Of a DNA stretch of 64,000 nt, positions 35,386 through 47,800 are shown piece after piece. This DNA is from Papio anubis (taxonomy: Eukaryota > Chordata > Mammalia > Primates > Cercopithecidae), in contig NC_044995.1 in assembly GCF_008728515.1 (NCBI RefSeq), forward strand, positions 14,162,127 through 14,226,126, in the 5' to 3' direction. Position numbers and translations under genes: made by a program. The notes under the pieces are model-generated. The model saw nothing but the letters and a program-made list of their open reading frames with translations, was not told where the DNA came from and did no database searches. The first letter of the stretch is position 1. The number at the start of each line of letters is the position of its first letter.

Positions 35386-35628
35386 ACAAAGAGATTAAAA
35401 TAATTTAAAACACTCAAGCAGAAATTCTAGAGTTGAAAAAATGCAATTGACATGTTGAAGAATGCAACAGAGTCTCTTAATAGCAGAATTGATCAAGCAG
35501 AAGAAAGAATTCATGAGCTTGAAGACAGGCTATTTGAAAACACAGAGGAGACCAAAAAAAAAAAGAAGTATATCTATAAGATCTAGAAAATAGGCTCAAA
35601 AGGTTAAATCTAAGAGTTATTGGCCTTA

Positions 35629-35924
35629 GGCCAGGTGCAGTGGCTCACACCTGTAATCCCAGTGCTTTGGGAGGCCGAGGCAGGCGGATCACAAGGTCAG
35701 GAGATCGAGACCATCCTGGCTAAAACGGTGAAACCCTGTCTCTACTAAAAATACAAAAACATTAGCCGGGCATGGTGGTGGGTACCTGTAGTCCCAGCTA
35801 CTCCGGAGGCTGAGGCAGGAGAATGGTGTGAACCAACCCAGGAGGCGGAGCTTGTAGTGAGCCGAGAAGGTGCCACAGAACTCCAGCCAGAGTGACAGAG
35901 CAAGACTCTGTCTCCAAAAAAAAA
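35629..35924 (+). mobile_element. AluY-like Alu in L1
   Basis: TATTGGCCTTA is repeated on both sides as the duplication. Confidence 0.92.
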
Positions 35925-38900
35925 GGTATTGGCCTTAAAGAGGAGGTAGAGAAAAAGATAGGCACATAAAGTTTATTCAAAGGAATAATCTAAGAGAACT
36001 TCCCAACCCCAGAGAAAGATATCAACATTCAAATACAAGAAGGTTATAGAACACCAAGCAGATTTAACACAAAGAAGACTACCTCAAGGCATTTAATAAT
36101 CAAACTCCCTAAGATCAAAGGATCCTAAAAGCAGCAAGAGAAAAGAAACAACATACAATTGAGCTCCAATACATCTGGCAGCAGACTTTTCAGTGGAAAC
36201 CTTACAGGCCAGGAGAAAGTGTATGGCATATTTAAAGTGCTGAAGGAAAAAACCTTTTACCCTAGAATAGTATATCAGGCAAAAATATCCTTCAAACATG
36301 AAGGAGAAATAAAGACCTTCACAGACAAACAAAAGCTGAGCGATTTCATCGACACCAGACCTGTCCTATGAGAAATGCTAAAGGGAGTTCTTTAATCTGA
36401 AAGAAAAGGATGTTAATAATGAAGAAGAAATCACCTAAAGGTACAAAACTCACTGGTAATAGTTAAGTACACAGAATAGTATAACACTGTAATTGTGGTG
36501 TACAAACTTCTCTTATGCAGAAAGACTAAATGATGAACCAATCAAAAATCACAACTACATTAACTTTTCAAGACACAGACAGTACAATAAGACATAAAGA
36601 GAAACAACAAAACATTAAAAAGTGGAGTGACAAAGCTGAAGTGTAGAGTTTTTATTAGTTTTCCTTTTGCATGTTTGTTTGTTTATGCAATCAGTGTTAA
36701 GTTGTTGTCAGTTTAAAATGATGGTTTTAAGACAGTATTTGCAAGCCTCATAATAACCACAAATCAAAAAGCATACAACAAACACACAAAAAATAAAAAG
36801 CTAGAAATTAAAGCATACCACCAGAGAAAATCACCTTCACTAAAAGGAAGACAGGAAGGAAGGAAAGAAGAAAGAGAAGACTGCAATAAACAAAAACAGA
36901 AAAAGAAACAACAAAATGGCAGGAGTAAGTCCCTACTTATCAATAATAACATTGAATGTAAATGGACTAAATTCTCCAAAAAAAAGACACAGAGTGGCTG
37001 AATGGTTGAAAAATAAGACATAATGATCTGTTGCCTACAAGACACACAGTTCACCCTTAAAGATATATATAGACTGAAATTAAAGGGATGGAAAAAGATA
37101 TTCCATGCCAACAGAAACCAGAAACAGAGTAGGAGTAGCTATACTTGTATCAGACAAAATAGATTTTAAGACAAAAACTGTTAGAAGGGAAAAAGGAGGT
37201 CATTATACAATGATAAAAGGTTCAATTCAGCAAAAAGACATAACAATTGTAAACATACATGCACCCAAAACTGGAGCACCCAAATATATAAATCAAATAT
37301 TAGGGAGAGAGACCCCAATACCATAATAGTTGGAGACTTCAACACCCCACTTTCAGCATTAGACAGATCTCCCAGACAGAAAATCAACAAAGAAACATCA
37401 GACTTAATCTGAACTATAGCACAAATGTACCTAATAGATATTTACAGAACATTTCATCCAATGGCTGCAAAATACACATTCTTCTCCTCAGTACATGGAT
37501 CATTCTCAAAAATAGGCTATATATTAGGTCACAAAACAAGTCTTAAAACATTCAAAAAATTGAAATAATATCAAGCATCTTCCCTGACTACAATGGGAAG
37601 AGGTATTTCGGAAATCAATAACAAGAGGTATTTTGGAAACTATACAAACACATGGAAATTAAAACAATATGCTCCTAAATGGTCAGTGGGTCAATGAAGA
37701 AATTAAGAAGGAAATTAGAAAATTTCTCAAAACAAATAATAATGAAAACAGAACATACCAAAACCTGTGGGAAACAATGAAAGCAGTACCAAGAGGGAAA
37801 TTGGTAGCTCTAAGTGCCTACATCCAAAAAAGAAAGAGGAGAACTTCAAATAAATAACCTAAAACCTAATGATGCATCTTAAAGAACTAGAAATGCTAAT
37901 AACCAGAATATACAAGGAGCTCAGACAACTCTATGGAAAAAATCTAATAATCCAATTAAAAGAAGGGCAAAATATCTGAATAGACTTTCTCAAAAGAAGA
38001 CATACAAATAACAGGCATATGAAAAGGTGCTCAACATCATTGATCATCAGAGAAACACAAATCAAAACTACAATGAGATATTATCTTGCCCCAGTTAAAA
38101 TGGCTTTTATTCAAAAGACAGGCAATAACAAATGCTAGCAAGGATATGGAGTAAAGGGAACTCTTGTACACTGTTGGTAGGAATGTAAATTAGTACAACC
38201 ACTATGCAGAACAGTTTGGAGATTCCTCAAAAAAACTAAAAATAGAACTACCATACAATCCAGCAATCCTACTGCTGGGTATATACCCAAAAGAAAGAAA
38301 ATCAGTTTATCAAAGAGATATCTGCACTCCCATGTTTGTTACAGAGCTGTTCACAACAGCCAAGATTTGGAAGTAACCTAAGTGTCCATCAACAGATGAA
38401 TGAATGAAGAAACGGTGGTACTTATACACAATGGAGTATTATTCAGCCATAATAAAAAAAAAATGAGATTCTGTCATTTGCAACAATATGGATGGAACTA
38501 AGTAAGGGTCATCATGTTAAGTGAAATAAACCAGGCACAGGAAGACAAACATCACATGTTCTCACTTATTTGTGGGATCTAAAAATCAAAACAATTGAAC
38601 TCATGGAGATAAAGAAGAGAAGGATGGTTCCCAGAAACTAGGAAGGGTAGTGGCAGGATAGGGGAGAGGTGGGGATGGTTAATGTTATAAAAAATATATA
38701 TAGAAAGAATGAGTAAGACCTACTATTCAATAGCACAAGGGGATTATAGTCAACAATAATTTAATTATACATTTTAAAGTAACTAAAAGAATATAATTGG
38801 ATTGTTTGTAACACAAAGGATAAATGCTTGAGGGGATGGATACCCAGTTTTTCATGATGTGATTATTATATAGTGCATACCTGTGCTAAAATGTCTCATG

Positions 38901-40092
38901 TACGCCATAAATATATACACCTACTATGTACCCACAAAAATTAAAAATTAAAAAAAAAATTCCCCATTGCTCCCTGCCCCCAGATCTTGATAATCTCTAA
39001 TCTACTTTCTGTCTCTGAATTTACCTCTTCTTGATTTTTCATACAAATAGCATCATACACATATGTCACTTTGTTTCTGGCTTATTTCGCTTAGCATAAT
39101 GTTTCCAAGGTCCATCTATGTTGCAGCACATGTCAGAGCTTCAATCCATTTTAAGGCTGACTGACATTCTGTTGTATGTATCACCATATTTGTTTATCCA
39201 TTCATGTGTTGATGGACACTTGGGTTGTTTCTACATTTTACCTATTGTGAATAATGCTGCAATGAACATTCGCATGCAAGTATCTGTTTGAGTCCCTGTT
39301 TTCAATTATTTGGACATATACCTAACAATTAAATTGCTATTTCATATGATAATTCTGTGTTTAGCTTTTTGAGGAACAGCCAAACCATTTCCCACAGTGA
39401 CTGTGCCATTTTATAATCCTACCAGCAATGTATGAGGATTCCAGCTTCTCCACATATTGCCAACATATCTTATTTAACATTTTAAATGAATTGTAGCAAT
39501 TGTTGTATGTGCGGTGTGGGGTCTTACTGTGGTTTTGATTTGCATTTCACTAGTGACTATTGATGCTAAGTGTCTTTTCATGTGCTTATTGACTATTTGT
39601 ATATCATTTAGAGAAATGTCCATCGGAGTCCTTTGCCCATTTGTAATCAGGTTTTTGGGGTTTTGTTATTGAGTTGTAGCAGTTCTTTATATTTTCATGA
39701 CATAAAACCTTATTCATATAATGGTCTGCAAATTTTTTCTCCCATTTAGTGGATGATCTTTTCACTTTCTTGATAATGTCCTTTGATGTACAAATGGTTT
39801 TTATCTTGATAAAGTCCAGTTTATTTTTCCTTTTGTTGTTCATGTTTTTGTGTCATATCTAAAAAGTCCATTGCCACATCTGAGGTCATAAAGATTTATC
39901 CTTGTGTTTTCTTCTAAGAGTTTCTTATGGTTTTAGCTCTTATACTTAACTCATTAATCTGTTTTGAGTTAATTTTTGAATATGGTGAGAAATAGAGCTC
40001 CAAAATTTCATTTCTTTGCAGGTGGTTATCCAATTGTCCCAGCACCATTATTTGAAAAGATTATTCTTCCCCTATTCAATTAACTTGGCACC

Positions 40093-40613
40093 TGTATTAA
40101 TTGGGGTCCTCAGAGAGACAGAGACAACAGGATAGAGATACAGTTGTAGACATAGAAATAGATGTAGATATACGAGGGGAATTTGTTAGAGGAATTGCCT
40201 TGTGTGAATACGGAGGCTGAGAAGTCCCATGATTAGCCAGTTGCATGCTGGAAAACCCGGGAAGCTGGCAGCATGGTTCAGTTCTGACCAAAGAAGCCAT
40301 GGTGTACTCTCAGTCTGTGGCCGAAGGCCAAAGAACCTGGAGTTCTAATGCCCAAGGGCAAAAGGAAAAGGGGGTCCCAGCTCCAGGAGAGACAGAGAAT
40401 TCACCATCCCTCTGCCTTTGTGCTCTATCCAGGCCCTCAACCAAGTGGATGGTGCCCACCCACAGTGAGTGAGGGCAGGTCTTCCTTACTGAGTTCACTG
40501 ACTCCAATGCCAGTCTCTCCAGGAAACACCCTGACAGTCATACCCAGATACAAGGCTTTACCAGCTATGAGGGTGTCTCTTAATCCAGGCAACTTGACAC
40601 CTAAAAAACCACA
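40093..40613 (-). mobile_element. Solo MLT2-type (ERVL) LTR inside L1
   Basis: TGTATTAATTGGGGTCCTCAGAG start and AACTTGACACCTAAAAAACC near the end match reversed MLT2. Perfect 5-base duplication GCACC at 40088-40092 and 40614-40618 restores the L1 reading TTGGCACCCTTG. Confidence 0.88.
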
Positions 40614-40892
40614 GCACCCTTGTCAAAGATGAAGTGACTGTACATGTGAGGGTTTACGTCCAGACTCTCAAGTCTAATCCACTGGTATAAGTGTATCTTT
40701 ATGCCAGTTCCACACTCTTCAGATTACAGTAACTTTGTAGTAAATTTTTTTTTAAATATGTGCATATTCATATTTTGCTATTCTGATATATTGCACTGCG
40801 GTAAAGTCAAGGCCTTCAGTACATTCATCACTGGAGCAAGGCACACTGTACCCACCACATAGTAAGTTTTCAGATAAGGAAATGTGAGTCCT

Positions 40893-41178
40893 GGCCGGGC
40901 GCGGTGGCTCACACCTGTAATCCCAGAACTTTGGGAGGCTGAAACAGGCGGATCACCTGAGGTTGGGAGTTCAAGATCAGCCTGACCAACATGAAGAAAC
41001 CCCATCTCTACTAAAAATACAAAAAATTAGCCAGGTGTGGTGGCGCATGCCTGTAATTCCAGCTACTCAGGGGGCTGAAACAGGAGAATCACTTGAACCC
41101 GGGAGGCGGAGGTTGAGGTGAGCCGAGATCGTGCCATTGTACTCCAGTCTCAAAAAAAAAGAGAGAGAAAGAAAGAAA
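40893..41178 (+). mobile_element. Alu in L1
   Basis: GTGAGTCCT before and after the element. Confidence 0.92.
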
Positions 41179-41356
41179 GAGAAAGGTGAGTCCTCCAATT
41201 TTCTTTTTCAAGATTGTTTTAGCTATTCTATCTGTCTTTATTTTTTGTTAATGTATTTCAATAGTTCTTACTGGGGACCGTTCCCTGACCCGCTTCCAGG
41301 GGAATCTGACAATCTGGAGACCTTTTTAGGAACTTGAACTAAGTAGAAAAAAATCT

Positions 41357-41659
41357 TTTTTTTTTTTTTTTTTTTAAGACTGAGTTTTGCTCTGGTCGCC
41401 CAGGCTGGAATGCAATGGTGCAATCTTGGCTCACTGCAACCTCCGCCTCCTGGGTTCAAGTGATTCTCCTGCCTCAGCCTCCAGAGTAGCTGGGATTACA
41501 GGTGCCTGCCACCATGCTCAGCTAATTTTTGTATTTTTAGTAGAGACGAGGTTTCACCATGTTGGCCAGGCTGGTCTTGAACTCCTAACCTCAAGTGATC
41601 CACCTGCCTCGGCCTCCCAAAGCGCTGGGATTACAGACATGAGCCACCGCACCCAGCCA
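41357..41659 (-). mobile_element. Alu
   Basis: T-run, full minus-strand dimer, ends CACCGCACCCAGCC. Confidence 0.93.
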
Positions 41660-41794
41660 ATATCCTCATTTTATTTGCTGAGTTGCTTTGTTAAAGTGTG
41701 AGTTGCCTGCCATGAACGAATGAAGAGACATTTGAAGCACCTGCCAGCATGACGATGCACACCACCTTCTCTCTCCCCCTGTCCTGTGCCCTCA

Positions 41795-42135
41795 GACCCT
41801 CTTCACCCAGGCCCAGGTGGCCCCATCCAGTGGCCTCCACAAATAGATTCCTCCTCAAGCTGGCCCACAGGCCTTCCTTCCAGCAAGTGACTCACCTGCA
41901 ACCTCCTCCACACAACTGAGCTAGCGGTTCTCAGTCCTTCTCTGAGGTCCCCCAGGAAGGGTGATGATCTCATGTAGGTTCACTCGCATTAGGTGACACA
42001 TTCTCACAAACAAACTGGTCTGTGCGCTAAAGCACACAGCCACAGCTCCTGAGGATGTTTTGCCATTGCCAAGTGTTGTTTGTCATGAGATGAGAGGCAA
42101 GAAAATAACATTTCACATCGTGATTTAGCTCTAAA
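41795..42135 (+). repeat. CEACAM 3'-flank paralogous block, copy 2
   Basis: This block aligns with 20977-21715 and sits 2.5 kb before the CEACAM1 promoter. In a head-to-tail array it would be the 3' end of a preceding unit whose exons are not recognisable in this window. Confidence 0.7.
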
Positions 42136-42345
42136 TGACTTTTTTAACTGTATTTTTTTAATTGACACCTAATCATTGTACATATTTATGGGTCCATAGC
42201 GAATTGATACATATAAGGTATAGTGATCAGGTCAGGGTGATTAGCATATTCATCATCTCAAACATTTAGCATTTCGTTGTGTTGGGAACATTCAATATCC
42301 TCTTTCTAGCTACTTGGAACTATATATTATTGTTAACTATAGTCA

Positions 42346-42775
42346 GGCCAGTTGCGGTGGGTCACACCTATAATCTCAGCACTTTGGAAAGCCAAGATGG
42401 GAGGACTGCTTGAGCCCAGGAGTTCGAGACCAGCCTGACCAACATAATGAGATCAGTCTCTACAAAAAAATCAAAACACTTGGCTGGGCATGGTGGCTTA
42501 TGCCTGTAATCCTAGCACTTTGGGAGGCCTAGGTGGGAGGATCACTTGAGCTCAGGAGTTCAAGGCCAGCCTTGGCAACATAGTGAGATCCTGTCTCTTT
42601 ATTTTAAAAAAAAAAAATTGAAAAATAAAACAAAAAATTAACCAGGCATGGTGGCGTGCACCTATAGTTCCAGCTACATGGGAGACTGAGGCACGAGTAT
42701 CACTTGATTGCAGGGGGTTGAGGCTGCAGTGTACTCCAGACCCTGTCTCAAAGAAAAAAAAAAAAAAAAAAATCT
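42346..42775 (+). mobile_element. Partial Alu followed by complete Alu
   Basis: 42346-42470 left-arm piece; 42484-42775 complete dimer with A tail. L1 text CTATAGTCA is repeated around the pair. Confidence 0.86.
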
Positions 42776-42835
42776 ATAGTCATCCTACAGTGGTATAGAA
42801 CATTAGAACTTATTCCTCCTCTTATCTAGCTGTAT

Positions 42836-43127
42836 TTTTTTTTTTAAAGACAGAGTCTCACTCTGTCGCCAGGCTGGAATGCAACAGCGCAATCTTGGCT
42901 CACTGCAACCTCTGCCTCCCAGGTTCAAATGATTCTCCTGCCTCAGCCTCCCAAGTAGCTGGGATTACAGGCACCCGCCACCACGCCTGGCTAATTTTTT
43001 GTATTTTTAGTACAAATGAGGTTTCACCATGTTGGCCAGGATGGTCTCTATCTCTTGACCTCATGATCCACCTGCCTTGGCCTCCCAAAGTTCTGGGATT
43101 ACAGGCGTGAGGCACCGTGCCCGGCCT
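42836..43127 (-). mobile_element. Alu
   Basis: Complete minus-strand dimer; TATCTAGCTGTA and TATCTAGGTGTAA flank it. Confidence 0.93.
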
Positions 43128-43342
43128 ATCTAGGTGTAATTTTATCCCTTTCTCTACCCTTCCCAGCCTCTGGTATCCTCTGTTCTACCTTTTCCTTCCA
43201 TGAGATCAACTGGTTTTAGGTTCCATATATTAGTAAGAACATGTGGTGTTTAACTTTCTGTTCCTAGCCCAGTTCCATTCATGTTGCCACACGTGACAAG
43301 ATTTCATTCTCAAGCCCCCAAAGACACCTCACTGGGCCTTTG

Positions 43343-43395
43343 TTTTCTTGTTTGGTTTTGCTTTGTTTTTGTTTTTGTTTTTGTTTTTGTTTTTC
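43343..43395. repeat. (TTTTTG)n tract
   Basis: Simple repeat of the GTTTTT type. Confidence 0.85.
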
Positions 43396-43397
43396 AA

Positions 43398-44249
43398 ACC
43401 TCTGGGACAGATGGCTCCTTCTGAGGCAGCCCATCCCCCTGGTGGACAGTTCTCTCGAATCTTGACAGAAGTCCTCTGGACAACTCATGTCCTCTCCCTG
43501 GGCTCATCCTGCACTGCATGGAGCTGGGCAGCCTGGGGACCCTTAATGAACAGGACCTGGTGTGAGTTGACCTTGAAGCCTGGAGGTCAGAGCCCACGTC
43601 TGCCCACAGGTCAGGGCCAGCTCACATCATGTGGACCCTGGTCAGCCTCCCTGGGGTGGCCCTTGACAAGGCTGCAGATCTCATCTTGCCCTCCAGGGGG
43701 AGACATTGCACACAGACAAAAACTCAGGAAACGGATTCCCCTGGTCATGAGCTGGGCTTTGCTAAGGAGGCGAAGGTAGAGCTCACTTTCCATCCCTTGC
43801 TCCAAAACACCCTTCCTGGCCCTCCCATGTACCTGCTCTGTCCCTTCCTGGGTCCTCTGAGGACCCTGTTCTGTGAGGGGTCCCTGTGCAGCTCCCCATT
43901 CCCTCCTAGTACCACCCGTGGGGAAGGTGCAGTGACCACAAGACAATCAGCCTCGCAGAGGACAGAGAGCACCCAGGATGGTCAGGGAGAACATGGACAG
44001 GCCCTGAGCCTCAGTTCAGCCAACAGACACAGAGAGGGAGGGTCCCCCTGAAGCCTTCCCCAAGGACAGTAGAGCCCAGAGCCACCCAGAGTCATCACAG
44101 TCCTCTCTTCCCAGGACCCACAGGACACCTGCCCCTCCATATCCAGGAGCTGCAGCTCCACCTGAGACCCCTGGGCCTGGGTCTCTGTCCCTGGGTCAGA
44201 GGCCAGGCTGGTGACACTAGAGACAGAAGGCTGGTCCCTCCCCAGTCAT
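43398..44249. promoter_or_regulatory. Unique sequence upstream of CEACAM1
   Basis: GC-balanced, repeat-free sequence within 1.2 kb of the CEACAM1 start. A regulatory role is likely by position only; no specific sites are claimed. Confidence 0.35.
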
Positions 44250-44619
44250 ACCCCAGTGAGCCCCTTTCTATCCCCCAGAGCCACCTCTGTCACCTTCCTG
44301 CTGGGTGTCTTCCTACCTTCCCAGAGCGCTGGAGAGCATGGGGAAACCTGGAAGCTCACTGTGTCGCAAAGAAAATAATTACCACATTTGGATATGCCAG
44401 GGTTTTCTGTGTGCTGCTGACAGACCCATAGCCAGGACACAATAGAGGTCAGTGCTGGAGAGGGGGGATCCTCCTCCCCTGATGAGGACAGAGGTCCCGT
44501 CAGCCTTGATTCTCAAAGTGTGGTCTGGGAAACCAAAGTGTAGACAGAAAGAAAAGAGAAAGTAAGGACAAAGGGGCAGGAACAAGAGAAGAAACAGAGC
44601 CTCCTGGGCAAACCCCGCC

Positions 44620-44777
44620 CCAGCACACATCATCAGACAAAGCTCCCGGCCCCAGGGAGGAGGCTCAGCAGAGAGGGTAGAAAATAGCAGAGCTGACAGT
44701 CACAGCAGCCCTGCGCGAAGCGTTCCTGGAGCCCAAGCTCTCCACCACAGGTGAAGACAGAGCCAGTAGCAGACACC
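44620..44777 (+). promoter_or_regulatory. CEACAM1: CEACAM1 5' untranslated region and proximal promoter edge
   Basis: The stretch before the ATG closely matches the human CEACAM1 mRNA leader as I remember it, beginning near the CAGCACACATC at about 44621. A GC-box-like CCCCGCCCC lies at 44613-44621 and no TATA box is seen, in line with the TATA-less, Sp1-driven promoters described for this family. The same region of the dead upstream copy (about 11889-11906) has lost the GC box. The exact transcription start is inferred. Confidence 0.6.
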
Positions 44778-44841
44778 ATGGGGCACCTCTCAACCCCACT
44801 GCACAGAGTGCGTGTCCCCTGGCAGGGGCTTCTGCTCACAG
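44778..44841 (+). CDS. CEACAM1: CEACAM1 exon 1, signal peptide
   Basis: The ATG at 44778-44780 opens a 64-base coding part reading MGHLSTPLHRVRVPWQGLLLTA across the exon junction, one residue different (Thr for Ala at position 6) from the human leader I remember. The donor is G|GTGAGG. It supplies most of the cleaved signal peptide; the rest comes from the next exon. I chose this start because it matches the family leader and keeps frame with the N exon. Confidence 0.92.
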
Positions 44842-47800
44842 GTGAGGGGAAGACTCCCTGGGAAGGGGTGGAAGGAGGGTGCACAGAGAACGGCTAGGGT
44901 CCCCTGGGGAGGATGGGGCTCTGCAAGGGGAGAGAGGGCTTCTCTTGGAGCCAAATAGAAGAGAAGCCATGAAAGAGGGATAGAGATCATAAAAGGAAAG
45001 TCTCAGTGATCTGAAACTGTTAGTGAAGAAACGATCTCCCATTTTTTACCTTTTCCAAGTGAATCATCAATGAGCAATAAATTTCAAAAACTGATGACAA
45101 TAATCACAATTTAAGTCAGTGTGACAATTAAGGAAAACATTTTAAAAGGGGCATTAAACAGAGCCCTGAGCCACCAACCTCAGATATTGGCAATAAACCC
45201 CAGGATGTGAAGGGCCCTGGCAACGCTCAGGAACTCATCCACAGGAGTCTGCAGCCTGTCCCAGGCACTGGGGTGCAGCCAACATCACACAAATCCCTGC
45301 CGTCACAGAGCTCACGCTCTCATGAGTGGGGAAGACAGACACGCAAAGAGATCTAGAATGTGAGGTCAGGGGTAGACAAGAGCCCTGGAGGGAACAGAGC
45401 AGGAAAAGGTCAGAAAGAGAAGACCCAGGGTCTCTAGGGGAGATGTCAGGGAAAGGATCTCCCAAGAACACCCTGATGTAAGCAGGATCTGAGGGCAGTG
45501 GGGAGGGAGCCATGCAGATCCCTGGGGAAGAGCATTCCAGGGAAATGACAAGGTCAGAGGCACTAAGGGAATGGGAGTCACACTGCTGTCCTTGACCCAG
45601 TAGGACAGACACACTCCAAGGTGGGGGGGTGAAGAGACCTGGTCAGGACCCAGGACCCCGTTTTTCCACCCTAATGCATAGGTCCCAATATTGACCGATG
45701 CTCTCTCCTCTCTCCTAGCCTCACTTCTAACCTTCTGGAACCCACCTACCACTGCCCAGCTCACTATTGAATCCAGGCCATTCAATGTCGCAGAGGGGAA
45801 GGAGGTTCTTCTACTCGCCCACAATCTGTCCCAGAATCTTATTGGCTACAACTGGTACAAAGGGGAAAGAGTGGATGCCAAACGTCTAATTGTAGCATAT
45901 GTAATAGGAACTCAACAAACTACCCCAGGGCCCGCACACAGCGGTCGAGAGATAATATACTCCAATGCATCCCTGCTGATCCAGAACGTCACCCAGAATG
46001 ACACAGGATCCTACACCCTACAAGTCATAAAGGAAGATCTTGTGAATGAAGAAGCAACTGGCCAGTTCCGGGTATATCGTGAGTGATTCCCCATGACCTC
46101 TGGGGTTAGTTCTACTTCACACACATGGGATTGTCAGGCCTGGGTTGTGCCTGTGTCGCCCTCTGCATTACACCCCACGTTAAGGTTTGAGCATTTAGTG
46201 CAGGACACACACTAAGGGATAGACACCAAAATATCAAATTTCTTACTCCAGAGTCCTGATTCTGCAGACACTTGCTTCAGAGGAAGGACAGTCTGATGTG
46301 GGTAACTTATCGAGGGGAGACCAGTCTCAGTGTAGCCCCCTGGGACCCTCCTGGTGAACATGTCCCTAAGAAAGACCCAGTAGGACTCAGTCAGGGTCTG
46401 GCCTGAGGGGCCTTCTGGGATCCTCACAGACAAGCTCAGCCCTGGGAATCCTCTGCTCCAACACACTATCCCAAGGTTCTCGACTCCTGGTGACCCTGAG
46501 AAGCCTGGGCCAGTGCTAGATTGTGGCCTCCTGGGCCAGGCTGACTGGGAACAAGAATTTGAGTTATCCAAGGGCTGTGGCTCCTAGAGCTGGTAACCAG
46601 CCAGGGTTCAGGCACTAGAGCCTCATTTGGGCAAGGACAGAGCCTCATCCTTCACCTTAGTCTCGGCCTGGAGAGGACAGATGCACAAGCTCCCCAGGCC
46701 ATCAGCCAACTGCCCTGGGGGCTTAGGAGATGCCATAGGAAGTGCAGCATCCCCAGGAGGAGGAACAGAGGAGACAGGATGCTCCTGAAAGCTCCTTGTC
46801 TACCAGGGATCAGACTGAGAGGCACTCTCACAGAATCCAACAATAATAGATGCTGTGACCGGGCGCAGTGGCTCATGCCTGTAATCCCAGCACTTTGGGA
46901 GGCCGAGGCAGACGGACTATGAGGTCAGGAGTTCAAGACCAGCCTGACCAACATGGTGAAACCCCATCTCTACTAAAAATACAAAAAAATTAGCCGGGCA
47001 TGGTGGCGTGCGCCTGTAATCCCAGCTACTCAGGAGGCTGAGGCAGGAGAATCGCTTGAACCCGGAAGGCGGAGGTTGCAATGAGCTGAGATCACACCAC
47101 TGCACCCTAGCCTGGGTGACAGATCGAGACTCTGTCTCAAAAAAAAAAAAAAAAGATTGTTTATTTGGGCAGCTCCCCTATGCCGAGCTGAGGTCAAATA
47201 ATTACAAATATTTTAACGTTAATTCACAGATACAAGACAAGCCAAAACCTTTAACCATTTATACTGTTTTTCTGAGGTCTGAGGGGAAACTGAGCCACGT
47301 GGCAATAAATACAGTCACTATATCAAGGTCACACAGACCATAACTGGCAAATCAGTTACAGGAGATGTGTCTTCAACCACAGCCTCAACTTCTCCTCTAC
47401 TCCAGGGGCCTTATTTGGCATCTGTGGACCCCAATACCAGAGTTGGTTCAGTTCCTTTCTTCTTAGGCATCTGCAGCCCAGAGGGGAGATCCTGGTCTGG
47501 GGAGTGAGATCAAATGGAGAATTAACCAAGTTTTATTCTGGAACTTATTCAACAATTAGAGTCAGTGTCGGAAATGTCCAGGCCTGGGCCAGGCATGGGG
47601 GCTCACACCTGTAATCCCAGCACTTTGGGATGCCAAGATGGGCAGATCACTTGAGGTCAGGAGTTCAAGACCAGCCTGGCCAACATGGTGAAACCCCATC
47701 TCTACTAAAAATACAAAAAAAATTAGCCGGGCGTGGTGGTGCGTGCCTGTAATCCCAGTTACTTGGGAGGCTAAGGTGGGAAAATCGCGTGAACCCAGGA

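Larger units (their letters stand above)
32430..38958 (+). mobile_element. Long L1MA/L1PB-like element, 5' UTR to 3' end, internally deleted
   Basis: 5' UTR text runs 32430-35020, ORF1-like remnants 35030-36400 (AACAGAGTCTCTTAATAGCAG, CAAGCAGATTTAACAC), inter-ORF sequence to 36900, ORF2 start 36915-37860, a large ORF2 deletion near 37880, then ORF2 end and an old-type 3' UTR to an A-rich end at 38958. Many stops. Alus are inserted at 32609-33185, 34384, 35244 and 35629. Confidence 0.85.
38965..41350 (-). mobile_element. Old L1M element, interrupted by LTR and Alu
   Basis: Reversed ORF2 C-terminal text (TTTATCCATTCATGTGTTGATGG, TTGCCCATTTGTAATCAGG) runs to 40092, resumes as CTTGTCAAAGATGAAGTGAC after the LTR, and again as TCCTCCAATTTTCTTTTTCA after the Alu. 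It lies tail to tail with the + strand L1. Confidence 0.8.
42138..43290 (-). mobile_element. L1 3' UTR (L1PB/MA-like) with Alu insertions
   Basis: AATTGACACCTAATCATTGTACATATTTATGG and TTAACTATAGTCA then GAACTTATTCCTCCTCTTATC are reversed L1 3' UTR text, split by Alus. Confidence 0.78.
44250..47590 (+). repeat. CEACAM tandem duplication, downstream copy (partner 11530-16440)
   Basis: This is the CEACAM1 side of the duplication. Homology begins around the GTCACCTTCCTGCTGGG at 44287, matching GTGACCTCCTTGCTGGG near 11556, and runs through the N exon to about 47575. Confidence 0.78.

Noticed and set aside
32430..38958. Possible intact, mobile L1
   Set aside because: Both ORF regions are broken by stops, Alus and a large ORF2 deletion; the 3' end is of an old subfamily.
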